Shown here one piece after another: positions 47,572 to 57,284 of a stretch of 64,000 nt of DNA (the first letter of the stretch is position 1; the number at the start of each line of letters is the position of its first letter). The stretch spans positions 1 through 64,000 of the forward strand of contig NZ_JACIJO010000007.1 of assembly GCF_014206875.1 (NCBI RefSeq). The letters are read 5' to 3'. Source of the stretch: Algoriphagus iocasae. Its GTDB lineage: Bacteria; Bacteroidota; Bacteroidia; Cytophagales; Cyclobacteriaceae. The notes beneath the pieces were generated by a model. That model was not told where the DNA came from. It ran no database searches and saw only the letters and a program-made list of their open reading frames with translations. A program made the translations under genes and the position numbers.

Positions 47572-48024
47572 ATGCAAAAGCGATTAAACTTTAAGGAATC
47601 AGCGCCAAAAGCGCTTCAAGCGATGATTGGTTTAGAAATGTCCCAATCAAAATCCTCACTGTCTCAATCAACCAAGGAACTGATTAAAATCCGTGCTTCA
47701 CAATTAAATGGATGCGCTTATTGTATCAATATGCACACTCAGGATGCAATTAAAAACGGTGAATCCTCTCAGCGAATTTTTCTTATGAGTGCCTGGAGGG
47801 AAACGGAGAATATCTTTACAGAAGAGGAAAAGATAGTGCTGTCAATGACAGAAGAAGTAACTTTAATCCACCAAAAGGGATTGTCAGATGATACCTATAC
47901 CAAAGCAGTGCAATATTTTAGTGAAACTCAAGTTGCAGAAATTATCACTGCTGTAATTTCTATCAATTTATGGAACAGGGTTGTGTTGAGCACCCATCTT
48001 TTGATGGGACAAAGCCTTGCCTAA
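47572..48024 (+). CDS. AhpD-like carboxymuconolactone decarboxylase family protein
   Basis: A 150-residue all-helical protein of the alkylhydroperoxidase AhpD/CMD family. The redox motif is complete: GCAYCINMH, with Cys 48, Cys 51 and His 55. The start ATG 47572 opens MQKRLNFKESAPKALQAM, the usual family N-terminus. Members reduce peroxides or act as small thiol oxidoreductases in the cytoplasm. It ends just before a strong terminator and sits downstream of a Crp/Fnr regulator. Confidence 0.92.
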   Translation: MQKRLNFKESAPKALQAMIGLEMSQSKSSLSQSTKELIKIRASQLNGCAYCINMHTQDAIKNGESSQRIFLMSAWRETENIFTEEEKIVLSMTEEVTLIHQKGLSDDTYTKAVQYFSETQVAEIITAVISINLWNRVVLSTHLLMGQSLA

Positions 48025-48033
48025 TAGGATGAG

Positions 48034-48067
48034 AAAAGTCACAGGATTTAGAACCTGTGACTTTTTT
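48034..48067 (+). terminator. intrinsic terminator after the AhpD-like gene
   Basis: AAAAGTCACAGG (48034-48045) pairs perfectly with CCTGTGACTTTT (48054-48065) over 12 bp, followed by TT. It starts 10 bases after the stop codon. Confidence 0.9.
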
Positions 48068-49202
48068 CGTTAATTGAGAGGCATTTCATTCTTTATTGAA
48101 ATTTCTGTTTTCTCAATTTATCTAAAACTTAGCCGTTCCAATTCCACCTTATTAGTATCATTTTTTTGTCAAGATTGCTTTAATGATTCAATTAATTTGA
48201 CGCCTAATCCTAAATCCTCTAACAATACTTTTCTTTGCTAAAATCTGTTATTTGAACAGTGGGAAGCAGGTGATAAGATTTTTTATAAATCATTGATTTT
48301 TTTGATCTGTACTGAGGGGATTAGTCAGTTCTTTTTTGATTTACAATAGGATATTTGCTAGATGGAAAGAGCACTGAGAATCATGATAGCATGAGCTTGG
48401 AGGAGTTTGAATTTAACTACCACTAAAACAAAATCATGATTGATTTGAAGAACATTCTTACAAGTGAAATTCATCAAGGGCAAAAAGGAGGGAAAACCGG
48501 ATGTGGTTTCGATAATACTGGAAATTCCATACTTGGTGTTTTTTAATCTTAATTCTATTTATTTTTATATGATCCCTAAAAAAATAATCCTCATCAAAAT
48601 AAAAAGCTCCATGAGGAGGGGAGAAGGGCGCTCTGCACTCTCAAAGAATGTTTTCCGAATAATCTGTGCTTATTAACAAAGTGGAGATGTTGATCAGAAA
48701 TAATTCGTCAGTGAAAAGGACAAAAGATCTTTATTTCTTCTATCTTTTCTATTTTCAATCACCTTACGCAATTTTCAAACTCATTGAAAGAGAAAAGTAA
48801 TTCGCCCCATCAATCCCAGCCCTGATTTATTCCTGATATGCCTATTTTTTACCGCAACCTTTCATCAAATTTCTTGATTTCTTAATGGTTTTTATTGTGG
48901 ATGTCACAAGATCGGAGCGCATTTAACCTAAAGGTAATAATCAATGATTTTTTGATTTAGAAAATCGAGTGTTAACAGTATTGTATTTTTTAATTACAGG
49001 AATTTCAAAAAATACAAAACCACAATTTTGAATTGGATTAAACTTTTTACTGGAATGAAATAAGTCATACTTCCAATTGAAATGGATTTTCGAACAATCA
49101 AATTTACCATCTCCGGCAAGGTTTTTCTCCATCACGATTTTTTCACTTTTTCATAACTAAAATCAGACCGAATGTTCCTCTGATGATTTCGTCATTTGCG
49201 GA
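48068..49202. other. 1.1-kb region without a supportable gene
   Basis: AT-rich sequence with numerous stop codons in all frames. Short open frames (such as 48464-48676 on plus and 48941-49135 on minus) have no recognisable domain and begin without context, so I do not call them. The 3' end must contain the promoter of the DUF218-SusCD operon. Confidence 0.5.
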
Positions 49203-50456
49203 ATGAAAAAAGCTATCCTATTCCTTGTTCTACAGCTTTTTTGGAGCATCAGCTGGAGTCAAAATATACCTCAGGCTAATTACATGCCCATCATTGGTGA
49301 GAATCCTGTTCTTTCCAAAAATGTTTACTTCCTCAGTCTTTTGGATCAAGATCCCGGTATTCAGGAACTTCTTAAAAAGGACCCCGAACTCACTGAAATC
49401 ACCCGCCATAAATTCCAAGTACTTTCTGAATCTCTTACTGCTTGTGGCAAAAATGCTTCCTGTTATCCTGCCGCTCTTGGATTTTCAGATCAGGAGATCG
49501 AACTGATTTCTAAAAGACTTATCGAGCTCGCCAATCAAAATCAACACTTTTCTGATTTGGCTACCAAGCACCTTGCCCCATCAGGAATGTATCAGTTGAT
49601 TTATTCTGAGGATCCAGCAGTGTTTATTGCCAATGCCTGGACACAGGATGCTACTGCGATCAATCATATTATTTCAGTTTATGGCAAAGGGGAAAAGTCA
49701 AATTATCCCAAAATTGATTCTCTGGGGATGAACCTCAACTCATCCACCTATCTCGCCAATATCCAGGCATTGAGCGAATTGGCGAAGGTTAAATATGAAA
49801 ATGCATCACTCTTCTATCAACTGACACTAGGCTATGCCATGGATGCTTTGGCCATGGCAAGATTTGAGAGGGCAGGTGACTTTGAACCCATGATGCAGCT
49901 TGAAAACAAAGCAGCTTTTGAAGCCACTAAAAACACTTCCTGGGAAGAATATGAGTATCCATTGATCCTGATTCCAGGTGCCGGAACGGATAATTACCTG
50001 GACAGTCTGAGTTCCGGTGGGGTCATCAGATGTCAATTGGCCTACGATGCCTATAAGAAAAAGAAAGCTCCCTTTATTCTGGTTTCAGGTGGATATGTGC
50101 ATCCATACAAGGTTTTGCACAATGAGGCAATCGAAATGAAGAGGTATCTCCTGAAGCTTGGAGTTCCCGAATCAGCAATTTTGATTGACCCGCACGCCAG
50201 GCATACCACTACCAATATGAGAAACACCGCCAGGATCATGTTTCGATATGGTTTTCCCACAGATAGACCTTCGATCACTGTCACCACACCATCCCAGAGT
50301 GCCTATATCTACTCTGATTTGATGCATGCCAGATGTATGAAAGAACTGGGTTACCATCCTTATAAAAACGGGAAAAGGATTTCTTCCACTATTGCAGAAT
50401 TCTTCCCATTGATTTCCTCCTTTCAAATTGATACCGATGAACCACTTGACCCTTAA
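49203..50456 (+). CDS. secreted DUF218 (YdcF/SanA-like) domain protein
   Basis: A 417-residue exported protein: signal peptide 1-19 (ILFLVLQLFWSISWSQ), an about 220-residue helical N-terminal region, then a DUF218 domain from about 245 (YPLILIPGAGTDNY, VSGGYVHPYK, EAIEMKRYLLKLGVPESAIL, HARHTTTNMRNTARIM). DUF218 proteins include YdcF, SanA and ElyC, associated in enterobacteria with envelope integrity, but their chemistry is unclear. It is the first gene of the operon DUF218, unknown secreted protein, susC, susD, so here it may process the ligand that the SusCD pair imports. The next gene overlaps it by 20 bases. Confidence 0.82.
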   Translation: MKKAILFLVLQLFWSISWSQNIPQANYMPIIGENPVLSKNVYFLSLLDQDPGIQELLKKDPELTEITRHKFQVLSESLTACGKNASCYPAALGFSDQEIELISKRLIELANQNQHFSDLATKHLAPSGMYQLIYSEDPAVFIANAWTQDATAINHIISVYGKGEKSNYPKIDSLGMNLNSSTYLANIQALSELAKVKYENASLFYQLTLGYAMDALAMARFERAGDFEPMMQLENKAAFEATKNTSWEEYEYPLILIPGAGTDNYLDSLSSGGVIRCQLAYDAYKKKKAPFILVSGGYVHPYKVLHNEAIEMKRYLLKLGVPESAILIDPHARHTTTNMRNTARIMFRYGFPTDRPSITVTTPSQSAYIYSDLMHARCMKELGYHPYKNGKRISSTIAEFFPLISSFQIDTDEPLDP

Positions 50457-51315
50457 AATTTATCCGATCCAATTCCTACTGTTTCTCTGCATGCTTCTAA
50501 ACAGTAGTCTGTCAGCTCAGGAAATGTCCATTTCAAAAATCCAGACTCTTTCTGAGCTGGGAGCAGCTCAAGGGGTTTCTAAAATCAACGATCAGATTTA
50601 TATCTACGGAGACAGGGAAGTGGGAATGATGAGATCCTATTCCTACAATGATACCTTGGTCTATTCAGGTGAGGAATTTCTGTTTACCGTGGACGGTAAG
50701 GATGTCATCAACCACCCCACTGGAATCGCCTATGCAAAGGGACATCCCACATTTATTGGAAACTCGATCCGTCTGAATCCGGAAGGAACCCAATGGAAAG
50801 CAGTCATCTATGCAATTGATTGGGATGGTTTTCTAAAAACCAAAACTCTGGATGGCAACCTATTGGCCACGATAGATGACGATGCCTGTATTCAGGGAAC
50901 CCGTCCCGAATTCATCCACTATCAGAATAGAATGTTAGTCGCCACAGCAGATTATGGACCTGCTAAAAATGAAGTTCGCCTTTACGATCCATCGAAATTG
51001 TTGAATTCCAAAAGAACTTCTGAACAAGGGGTTTTAATCGGAAAATTCACCTGCTCTCCATGGGTACAGAATCTACATTGGATCGCCGATCAGGGTGTAT
51101 TGGTTTTAATCCAGAATCAAATTGAAGGCCGCCTTTGGAGATTGACATTCCTGGATCTGGAAGCCTCACTCAAAACAGGAAAAGAAGTAGTCCTCAAGCA
51201 AATCGACTTTGATAGAAAAGATGAATTGGAAGGCTTTTGCCTGCTAAATCCCGAATTGGGAATAGCAGTATCTTCCTCCAGAACCCAAAATGCCGCATTG
51301 ATAAAAATCCACTAA
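50437..51315 (+). CDS. secreted protein of unknown function in SusCD operon
   Basis: A 292-residue exported protein. ATG 50437 gives a signal peptide of about 27 residues (FLLFLCMLLNSSLSAQE). The mature protein is rich in beta-strand with repeated Y-G-D-x and N-x-L-x-A-T motifs and resembles a small beta-propeller, but I cannot name a family. It overlaps the DUF218 gene by 20 bases and precedes susC by 18, so all four genes are one translation-coupled operon. A role in binding or breaking down the imported compound is likely, by position only. Confidence 0.75.
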   Translation: MNHLTLKIYPIQFLLFLCMLLNSSLSAQEMSISKIQTLSELGAAQGVSKINDQIYIYGDREVGMMRSYSYNDTLVYSGEEFLFTVDGKDVINHPTGIAYAKGHPTFIGNSIRLNPEGTQWKAVIYAIDWDGFLKTKTLDGNLLATIDDDACIQGTRPEFIHYQNRMLVATADYGPAKNEVRLYDPSKLLNSKRTSEQGVLIGKFTCSPWVQNLHWIADQGVLVLIQNQIEGRLWRLTFLDLEASLKTGKEVVLKQIDFDRKDELEGFCLLNPELGIAVSSSRTQNAALIKIH

Positions 51316-51333
51316 TTCTTAAAAATTAACTAC

Positions 51334-54300
51334 ATGATGAAAAGATTATTACATGTGATCTTGGTATCACTTGTTTCTTTTGGCGTCACTTTTGGCCAGG
51401 GAATCATAAGGGGTACCGTAACAGACCAGGATGGAGTGCCACTCGATGGGGTTTCCATCCTTGAAAAAGGCACCACGAATTATGACATTACAGATCCGGA
51501 TGGAAGCTTTGAACTCAATGCAAAGGATGGAGCTGTATTGGTTTTCACCCTGATGGGATATGGTACCAAAGAAGTAGAAGTAGGTAGCCAAACAGAGTTG
51601 AACGTTCAGTTGCTTGCAGAGGATCTTTCTCTGGACGAAGTAGTAGTCATCGGATACCAAAGTCTCCGTAAATCGGATCTTACCGGTGCCGTTTCAAATC
51701 TGAAGGCAAAGGACCTGAATTTATCCACCCCTACACTTGGACAGGCGCTAACAGGTAAAATTGCCGGGGTACAGGTTTCCCAGGTATCCGGTGCACCGTA
51801 CGAAACAACCAAAATCAGAGTAAGAGGTATCGGTTCCATCAATGCCAGTTCGGCACCATTGTATGTCATCGATGGATATCCGGCAGCCAATGATGTCTAT
51901 ATCAATCCAAATGATATCGAATCCATCGATATCCTAAAGGATGCCGCATCTGCTGCAATCTATGGATCCAGAGCTTCCGGAGGCGTGGTATTGATCACGA
52001 CCAAAAGAGGGAAGGAAGGTAAAGCACAAGTGGAATTTGACTATCAGTCAGGAATTCAGCAATTGGCCAAAAAAGTGGATTTACTGAACTCCTCCCAGTT
52101 TGTAGATCTTCTGATTGATGCCAGAAACAACAACTATAGAAACCTGATTGAGAACTCCGGGAGAGCTTGGGATGATTCCATGTATTCTGATTCCAATCAA
52201 ACCAGGGTATCAAATGTAGGAAATGCAGGAGGGGTAAGTATTCCAACCGAATTCTATGATTTTGCCAACCAACAGGCCATTGCACCTCAATATGATACTG
52301 ACTGGCAAGATGTGCTTTACAGAAATGCCCATTCCCAGCGCTATAACCTTTCTGTCAATGGAGGTAATGAAAAATCCCGTTATTTCTTGAGTGGTGGCTA
52401 CCAGCATCAGCCAGGTATCATTGAAACGACCAATCAAGATCGTTTTAACCTGAGATTAAACGTTGATTCCAAAGTGAGTGAACGATTCAGAGTAGGGGCA
52501 AACGTAGCCTTTACCAGCAATATCAACCGCGAAGTTCAAGAGGGAAGATTCAATCAAGGGCCGATTCTAGGAGCTTTGATTTATATGCCGATCTTTAAAG
52601 CCTACAATGAGGACGGAACGTTGGCAAAAAATGAGGCCGCTTCCCTTTCTTCTGCCTATGGATTCCAAAGTATAGAAAACCCTCTTGCCTTGGCCAGTGA
52701 AACGATCATCAGCCGTCGGGGACAAAGAGGTACCTACAATGCCAATGCAAGCTATGATCTTTTGAAAGGATTGACTTTCAAAGCCAACTTAGGCATGCAG
52801 ACCTACTTTGAGAAGTATGAATTCTATAAACCAACCAGCTTGAGCAGCGGAGCTAATCCTCCCTATTCTGACCAGGCGAAGAATGCCGCTTATGCTACCG
52901 CACAGACTTATGACCGTAGGGATAAATTGGGAGAATTTACCCTGGCATACCTGAAGGATTTCAACAAGCATTCCATCAATGCACTTGCAGGTTATACCGT
53001 TCAGGCAACTGATACAGATGTGATCAGTGTCACTTCCAATGGGTTTGAAAATGACAATATCCCTGAAATCACCGGAAAAGGAGCAGACCCTACCAATTTC
53101 CAGATGAATGGAGGTACTGGTAAAACCCAGTCCAGATTACTTTCATATTTGGCCAGAGTCGGTTATAATTTCGATAGCAGATATTATCTGACCGCATCTT
53201 TTAGACGGGATGGATCATCCAGATTCGGTCCATTGAACAGGTATGGTAATTTCCCATCCGTATCTGCCGCATGGAATATTTCCAATGAATCATTTTACAA
53301 TGATTGGTTAGGCCAGGGTTCTTCCTTGAAACTTAGAGCAAGCTGGGGTCTTAGTGGAAATAACAACATCGGAGATTACAACTTTGCCCAAGTGATGTCT
53401 ACCTCACAGCCGGTGGTTTTTGGAAATGGATCTGTAGAATCAGGGGTTTGGCCATTAAACATGAGGGATCAATCCTTGGGTTGGGAATCTACCAGCCAGT
53501 TTAACGTCGGTGTTGATACCGAACTGTTTGATGGACGTCTATCTGTCATTGCCAATGCTTATTTGAGCCGATCTTTTAATTTGTTGCTTAATAGACCTAT
53601 TTCTGCCATTTCTGGAGCCACTTCTGTCCTGACCAATATGCCGGACTCCAAAGTGGAAAACAAGGGTATTGACCTACAGGTTGATGCAGCGGTTGTTTCC
53701 AAAAAGGATTTCAATTTGAATCTAAGTGGTAATATTTCCCTAAACAGAAACAAGGTTTTGGATCTAGGAGATGCCAGTACCATTCTTTCCAGAGGTGCGG
53801 AAAGATCCTATCTAACTCATATCACCACTACAGGCCAACCTATCGGAATGTTCTATGGATTTAAAGTAGTCGGAATGGTGAGAGAAAGTGATATGGAAAA
53901 TATCGCTGCAGATGATGCAGTTTATAATGCTGCAACCCAATCTTTCCCTGAAGGGTATCAAATCCAAGGCCCTCCAAGATCTTTGGCTTCCAGCAATCCG
54001 CTACGGCCTGGAGATCTTTACTTTGAAGATGTCAACGGTGATGGAATTGTCAGTGACGAAGATAAAACAGTCATAGGTACTCCATATCCAGATTTTACGT
54101 ATGGGTTGACCCTCAGTGGAAATTTCAAAAACTTTGATTTCGCAGTGGCAATGAACGGTTCCCAAGGAAATGAAGTCCTTGACGGACAAGATTATTACCT
54201 CTTCAATATGGAGGCTTCTGGAAACCAATATGCAGTCGTAGACGACAGATTCCGCAGTGAAAATGAGCCTGGAAACGGCTGGGTGTATAAAGCATCCCGA

Positions 54301-54597
54301 GGTGGTACACAGAGTAATAGTACACGTCTTTCCACTTTCTATATTCAGGATGGATCCTTCTTGAGAATCACCAATATCACAGTGGGTTATAGCTTCAAAG
54401 CTGAAACCTTGCAGCAAATGAAGGTGTCTGGGTTCCGTGTTTATGCTGGTGTGGACAATGCATTCACTTTTACCAAGTACTTGGGGTATAATCCTGAAGT
54501 CGATTATAACAATGGAGCAAACCTTACTCCAGGGGTGGATTATGGAAAATATCCTTTGATGAGATCCTTCAACCTGGGTGTTAAAGTCACATTCTAA
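51334..54597 (+). CDS. SusC/RagA family TonB-dependent outer-membrane transporter
   Basis: A 1087-residue outer-membrane importer. Signal peptide 1-22 (VILVSLVSFGVTFGQ), carboxypeptidase-regulatory-like domain about 24-95 (IRGTVTDQDGVPLDGVSILE), SusC signature LSLDEVVVIGYQSLRKSDLT about 98-117, plug to about 230 (SIDILKDAASAAIYGSRASG) and a barrel closing with a final aromatic residue. Two tandem methionines (51334, 51337) are both possible starts. It forms the core of a second SusCD system that has no glycosidase gene next to it. Confidence 0.95.
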   Translation: MMKRLLHVILVSLVSFGVTFGQGIIRGTVTDQDGVPLDGVSILEKGTTNYDITDPDGSFELNAKDGAVLVFTLMGYGTKEVEVGSQTELNVQLLAEDLSLDEVVVIGYQSLRKSDLTGAVSNLKAKDLNLSTPTLGQALTGKIAGVQVSQVSGAPYETTKIRVRGIGSINASSAPLYVIDGYPAANDVYINPNDIESIDILKDAASAAIYGSRASGGVVLITTKRGKEGKAQVEFDYQSGIQQLAKKVDLLNSSQFVDLLIDARNNNYRNLIENSGRAWDDSMYSDSNQTRVSNVGNAGGVSIPTEFYDFANQQAIAPQYDTDWQDVLYRNAHSQRYNLSVNGGNEKSRYFLSGGYQHQPGIIETTNQDRFNLRLNVDSKVSERFRVGANVAFTSNINREVQEGRFNQGPILGALIYMPIFKAYNEDGTLAKNEAASLSSAYGFQSIENPLALASETIISRRGQRGTYNANASYDLLKGLTFKANLGMQTYFEKYEFYKPTSLSSGANPPYSDQAKNAAYATAQTYDRRDKLGEFTLAYLKDFNKHSINALAGYTVQATDTDVISVTSNGFENDNIPEITGKGADPTNFQMNGGTGKTQSRLLSYLARVGYNFDSRYYLTASFRRDGSSRFGPLNRYGNFPSVSAAWNISNESFYNDWLGQGSSLKLRASWGLSGNNNIGDYNFAQVMSTSQPVVFGNGSVESGVWPLNMRDQSLGWESTSQFNVGVDTELFDGRLSVIANAYLSRSFNLLLNRPISAISGATSVLTNMPDSKVENKGIDLQVDAAVVSKKDFNLNLSGNISLNRNKVLDLGDASTILSRGAERSYLTHITTTGQPIGMFYGFKVVGMVRESDMENIAADDAVYNAATQSFPEGYQIQGPPRSLASSNPLRPGDLYFEDVNGDGIVSDEDKTVIGTPYPDFTYGLTLSGNFKNFDFAVAMNGSQGNEVLDGQDYYLFNMEASGNQYAVVDDRFRSENEPGNGWVYKASRGGTQSNSTRLSTFYIQDGSFLRITNITVGYSFKAETLQQMKVSGFRVYAGVDNAFTFTKYLGYNPEVDYNNGANLTPGVDYGKYPLMRSFNLGVKVTF

Positions 54598-54619
54598 TCG
54601 TTTCCAAAAAAATAATGAC

Positions 54620-56158
54620 ATGAAAAAATTAATTGTATATATTCTTACAGTGTTAGTCTCCGCTGCAATGTTCTCTTGCGGGGAAGATTTCCTGGATATT
54701 TCTGATCCCAATGCTGTGCCTTCCGGTGAATTCCTGACAACTCCTGCTGATGTGGAAGCCGCTGTCAATGGAATTTATGCTGCCATCAGAAACAATAGTG
54801 CACTGGGAGAAAGCAGTGGACTCTATATTGATGAGCGCAGTGATGATATGGGCAGAAATGATAACCAGTCCAATGCCGGTGAACCCTTCCAGTTCAATGA
54901 TTTCTCTTTGATTCCAAGCAATACCTACTTGAAAAACCATTGGTCGGCCCTGTATACCATTGTTTCAAGAGCAAATTATGTCATCAATAATATCGAATCG
55001 GTAGCTTATTCAGATGATAACCTGAAAAGTTCCCATTTGGCTCAGGCATCTTATCTGAGAGCTTTGGCCTATTACCACTTGGTAAGGAAATGGGGAGGCG
55101 TGCCTTTGGTAACGATAGAAGTGAAAACTCCTGACGAATTGGAAGCAGTTACCTACCGAGAGACCGAAGCCAACATTTATGCCCAGATCATTGCAGACTT
55201 GGAAGTAGCCACTTCCAGCACTCTTCCTGATCACCAGCCTATTTCCGGAAAAGGCAGAGTTTCAAAAGTAGCTGCCCATGCACTATTGGGTGAAGTGTAT
55301 TTGACCATGGGAAGCAATGAGATTCCCGGAAAAAGCCCAAGTGAATATTTCTCGCTTTCCAAACAAAACCTGGAAACTGCCTATCAGAAAAGAACCTTTG
55401 GTGACCTAAAGGAAATCAGTTATGAATCGGTGTTTGACGTAGACCAAAAATCGACCAATCCGGAGATTATTTTCCAAATTGTGTACCGACAGGGAGATCA
55501 AAACTTAAGTTCGGCTGTAGCCAGAAACAATCAAGCCCTTGGTGAAACCATCAACTCCCAAAGACCTGCCACTGGTAGTGGTACCCGGGTAAATTTAGAC
55601 TTGGTCAATGAATACGAAGAGAATGATCCCCGTAAAGACTTTTCTGTGAATTATGCAGAAGATGCAAGGGTGCAGGAATATTTTATCTCTAAATACAGGG
55701 ATGTCAGTGATGCGGCTGGCGTAAATGGATTTGGTGGAAACGATCATATCATGATGCGCTATGCAGATGTGATTTTATTGCTTGCAGAAGTAAATGAACG
55801 ACTTGGAAACACCTCAGAGGCAATTGCCATGCTTAACCAGGTTCGGGACAGGGCAGGACTGCCACTTTATGAGCAAGCCATGCAAAACCCGGATTATGCG
55901 ACACAATTTCCAACCTTGAAACTGGCGATACTTCATGAGAGGAGAGTAGAGTTGGCTTTCGAGCAAAAGAGATGGTATGACCTCCTAAGAGCTTTCAATA
56001 ATTCAGAATTGGTGATGTATTTCAAGGAGAAGGATCAGTCGGAATATGGCATTGCCAACCTTCAGAATATTTCAGAAAAAGACAGGTATTATCCAATTCC
56101 ATTCGATGAATACCAGCTTGATCCAGAAAGGATGTACCAAAACCCTGGATATAACTAG
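54620..56158 (+). CDS. SusD/RagB family nutrient-binding lipoprotein
   Basis: A 512-residue SusD-type lipoprotein, partner of the preceding SusC. ATG 54620 starts the lipoprotein signal (MKKLIVYILTVLVSAAMFSC, Cys 20); a GTG 14 codons upstream lies inside susC and is rejected. SusD features are FLDISDPNAVPSGEFLTTP after the cysteine, the helix RALAYYHLVRKWGGVPLVT near 145-163, the C-terminal HERRVELAFEQKRWYDLLRA and the terminal NPGYN. It lies 22 bases after the susC stop and is followed by a terminator. Confidence 0.95.
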   Translation: MKKLIVYILTVLVSAAMFSCGEDFLDISDPNAVPSGEFLTTPADVEAAVNGIYAAIRNNSALGESSGLYIDERSDDMGRNDNQSNAGEPFQFNDFSLIPSNTYLKNHWSALYTIVSRANYVINNIESVAYSDDNLKSSHLAQASYLRALAYYHLVRKWGGVPLVTIEVKTPDELEAVTYRETEANIYAQIIADLEVATSSTLPDHQPISGKGRVSKVAAHALLGEVYLTMGSNEIPGKSPSEYFSLSKQNLETAYQKRTFGDLKEISYESVFDVDQKSTNPEIIFQIVYRQGDQNLSSAVARNNQALGETINSQRPATGSGTRVNLDLVNEYEENDPRKDFSVNYAEDARVQEYFISKYRDVSDAAGVNGFGGNDHIMMRYADVILLLAEVNERLGNTSEAIAMLNQVRDRAGLPLYEQAMQNPDYATQFPTLKLAILHERRVELAFEQKRWYDLLRAFNNSELVMYFKEKDQSEYGIANLQNISEKDRYYPIPFDEYQLDPERMYQNPGYN

Positions 56159-56170
56159 TAGAAGAATAAT

Positions 56171-56198
56171 AAAAGGAGCTTTAATAAGCTCCTTTTTT
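56171..56198 (+). terminator. intrinsic terminator after the second SusCD operon
   Basis: AAAAGGAGCTT (56171-56181) pairs with AAGCTCCTTTT (56186-56196) over 11 bp with a 4-base loop and continues into T residues. It starts 12 bases after the susD stop. Confidence 0.88.
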
Positions 56199-56210
56199 AT
56201 TGAGCCAAGT

Positions 56211-56541
56211 TCAAGTCGAATAGAGACTATTAAAGACCATAAAATCCTGTTCTTCTTCTTCCTTTTCTGAACCAATGACATCAAACAGTTCATAGCTGGA
56301 AATCAAGAAACTCAGCCCTTTAATTTCATAAAAGACATTTGAAAATTGATGTTCTGTTTCTAGGTCCGTATCATATTCCTGTATCTGTTTCTCAGAGAAT
56401 CTCTGGAGTATTCAAATAGGGGTAACAATCAAGGGTATTCATAAATGGTTCAAATTTCACACGCTGAAAATTTTTAATATCTTCGATTTCAGCAGACCAT
56501 AGAGTAAATGCATCCCTAATAGGTATGCTAATGGGCCAAAA
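56211..56541 (-). pseudogene. frameshifted coding remnant of unknown family
   Basis: On the minus strand a stop-free frame from a TGA at 56542-56544 encodes FWPISIPIRDAFTLWSAEIE, DIKNFQRVKFEPFMNTLD and YPYLNTPE. Near 56405 it must shift frame to continue with RFSEKQIQEYDTDLETEHQ, FSNVFYEIKGLSFLISSYEL and FDVIGSEKEEEEQDFMVFN, ending at a TGA at 56211-56213. The two halves meet without a gap, so this is one gene of at least 110 codons with a single-base frameshift and a missing or mutated start. The protein is acidic and aromatic; I do not recognise it. The terminator of the convergent SusCD operon lies just beyond its 3' end. Confidence 0.5.
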
Positions 56542-56564
56542 TCAGAACTGGAGAAATTAGGGCA

Positions 56565-57140
56565 ATGACCGATTTGATTACTTTCTTTAAAGGATTAACT
56601 CCTGTTTCAACTGAGAGCTTGGAGAAATTTTCAGATTTGTTCCGACCTAAACTTCTGAAAAAGGGAGACTACTTTATTACAGAAGGAAAAGTTGCCACAG
56701 AAATTGGCTTTTTAGAAGCGGGCATTATCCGGGCATTCTACAGAAACAAGGAAGCTGTGGAGTACAATAAGCATTTTTTTATCAATCCCTGTTTTATTGG
56801 TGGATATGCTTCCCTCATCACCGGATCGCCAAATCAAATAATCCAACAGGCATTAGTAGACTGTAACATACAGGTCGCAAATTTTACAGAAGTACAAAAC
56901 CTGTATGAAAGTTGTCCCGATCTTGAAAGAGGTGCCAGAAAATTGGCAGAACAGTTTTTTGTACAGAAGGAACAACGGGAAATTGAAATCGTATTGCTGG
57001 ATGCGGAAAAGCGTTATCAGCTATTCCAAAAAGACTTTCCGCAGTTAGAGCAGCTCATTCCTCAATATCATATCGCTTCTTACCTGGGCATTACGCCCAC
57101 TCAACTTAGCCGAATTAGGAAAAAAATTTCTGGTAAGTAG
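56565..57140 (+). CDS. Crp/Fnr family cyclic-nucleotide-binding-type regulator
   Basis: A 191-residue regulator: cNMP-binding-type barrel (KKGDYFITEGKVATEIGFLE near 36-55) and C-terminal helix-turn-helix (IPQYHIASYLGITPTQLSRI). It resembles the regulator at 46929-47504 in length and layout but is clearly a different paralogue. Three metabolic genes follow in the same direction (darcynin, SDR, DoxX-like), and it probably regulates them. The first is 144 bases downstream. Confidence 0.87.
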   Translation: MTDLITFFKGLTPVSTESLEKFSDLFRPKLLKKGDYFITEGKVATEIGFLEAGIIRAFYRNKEAVEYNKHFFINPCFIGGYASLITGSPNQIIQQALVDCNIQVANFTEVQNLYESCPDLERGARKLAEQFFVQKEQREIEIVLLDAEKRYQLFQKDFPQLEQLIPQYHIASYLGITPTQLSRIRKKISGK

Positions 57141-57284
57141 CATTTATCAACCTATGTAAATGCATTTGGTTTTTGGCTTCTTCAAATTTGCTGCAAGTAC
57201 TAGCTATAAGGCAAACTGAAAAAGCTGAATTTGGCTATTCAAGGTACTTTCAAGAATTCCCATTCCCGAACCAAACCATTTGCT

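Noticed and set aside
48464..48676. 70-codon open frame on the plus strand
   Set aside because: No domain, no context and highly biased Ile/Lys/Phe composition as expected from AT-rich non-coding DNA.
48941..49135. 64-codon open frame on the minus strand
   Set aside because: No recognisable motif and no partner gene; likely chance.
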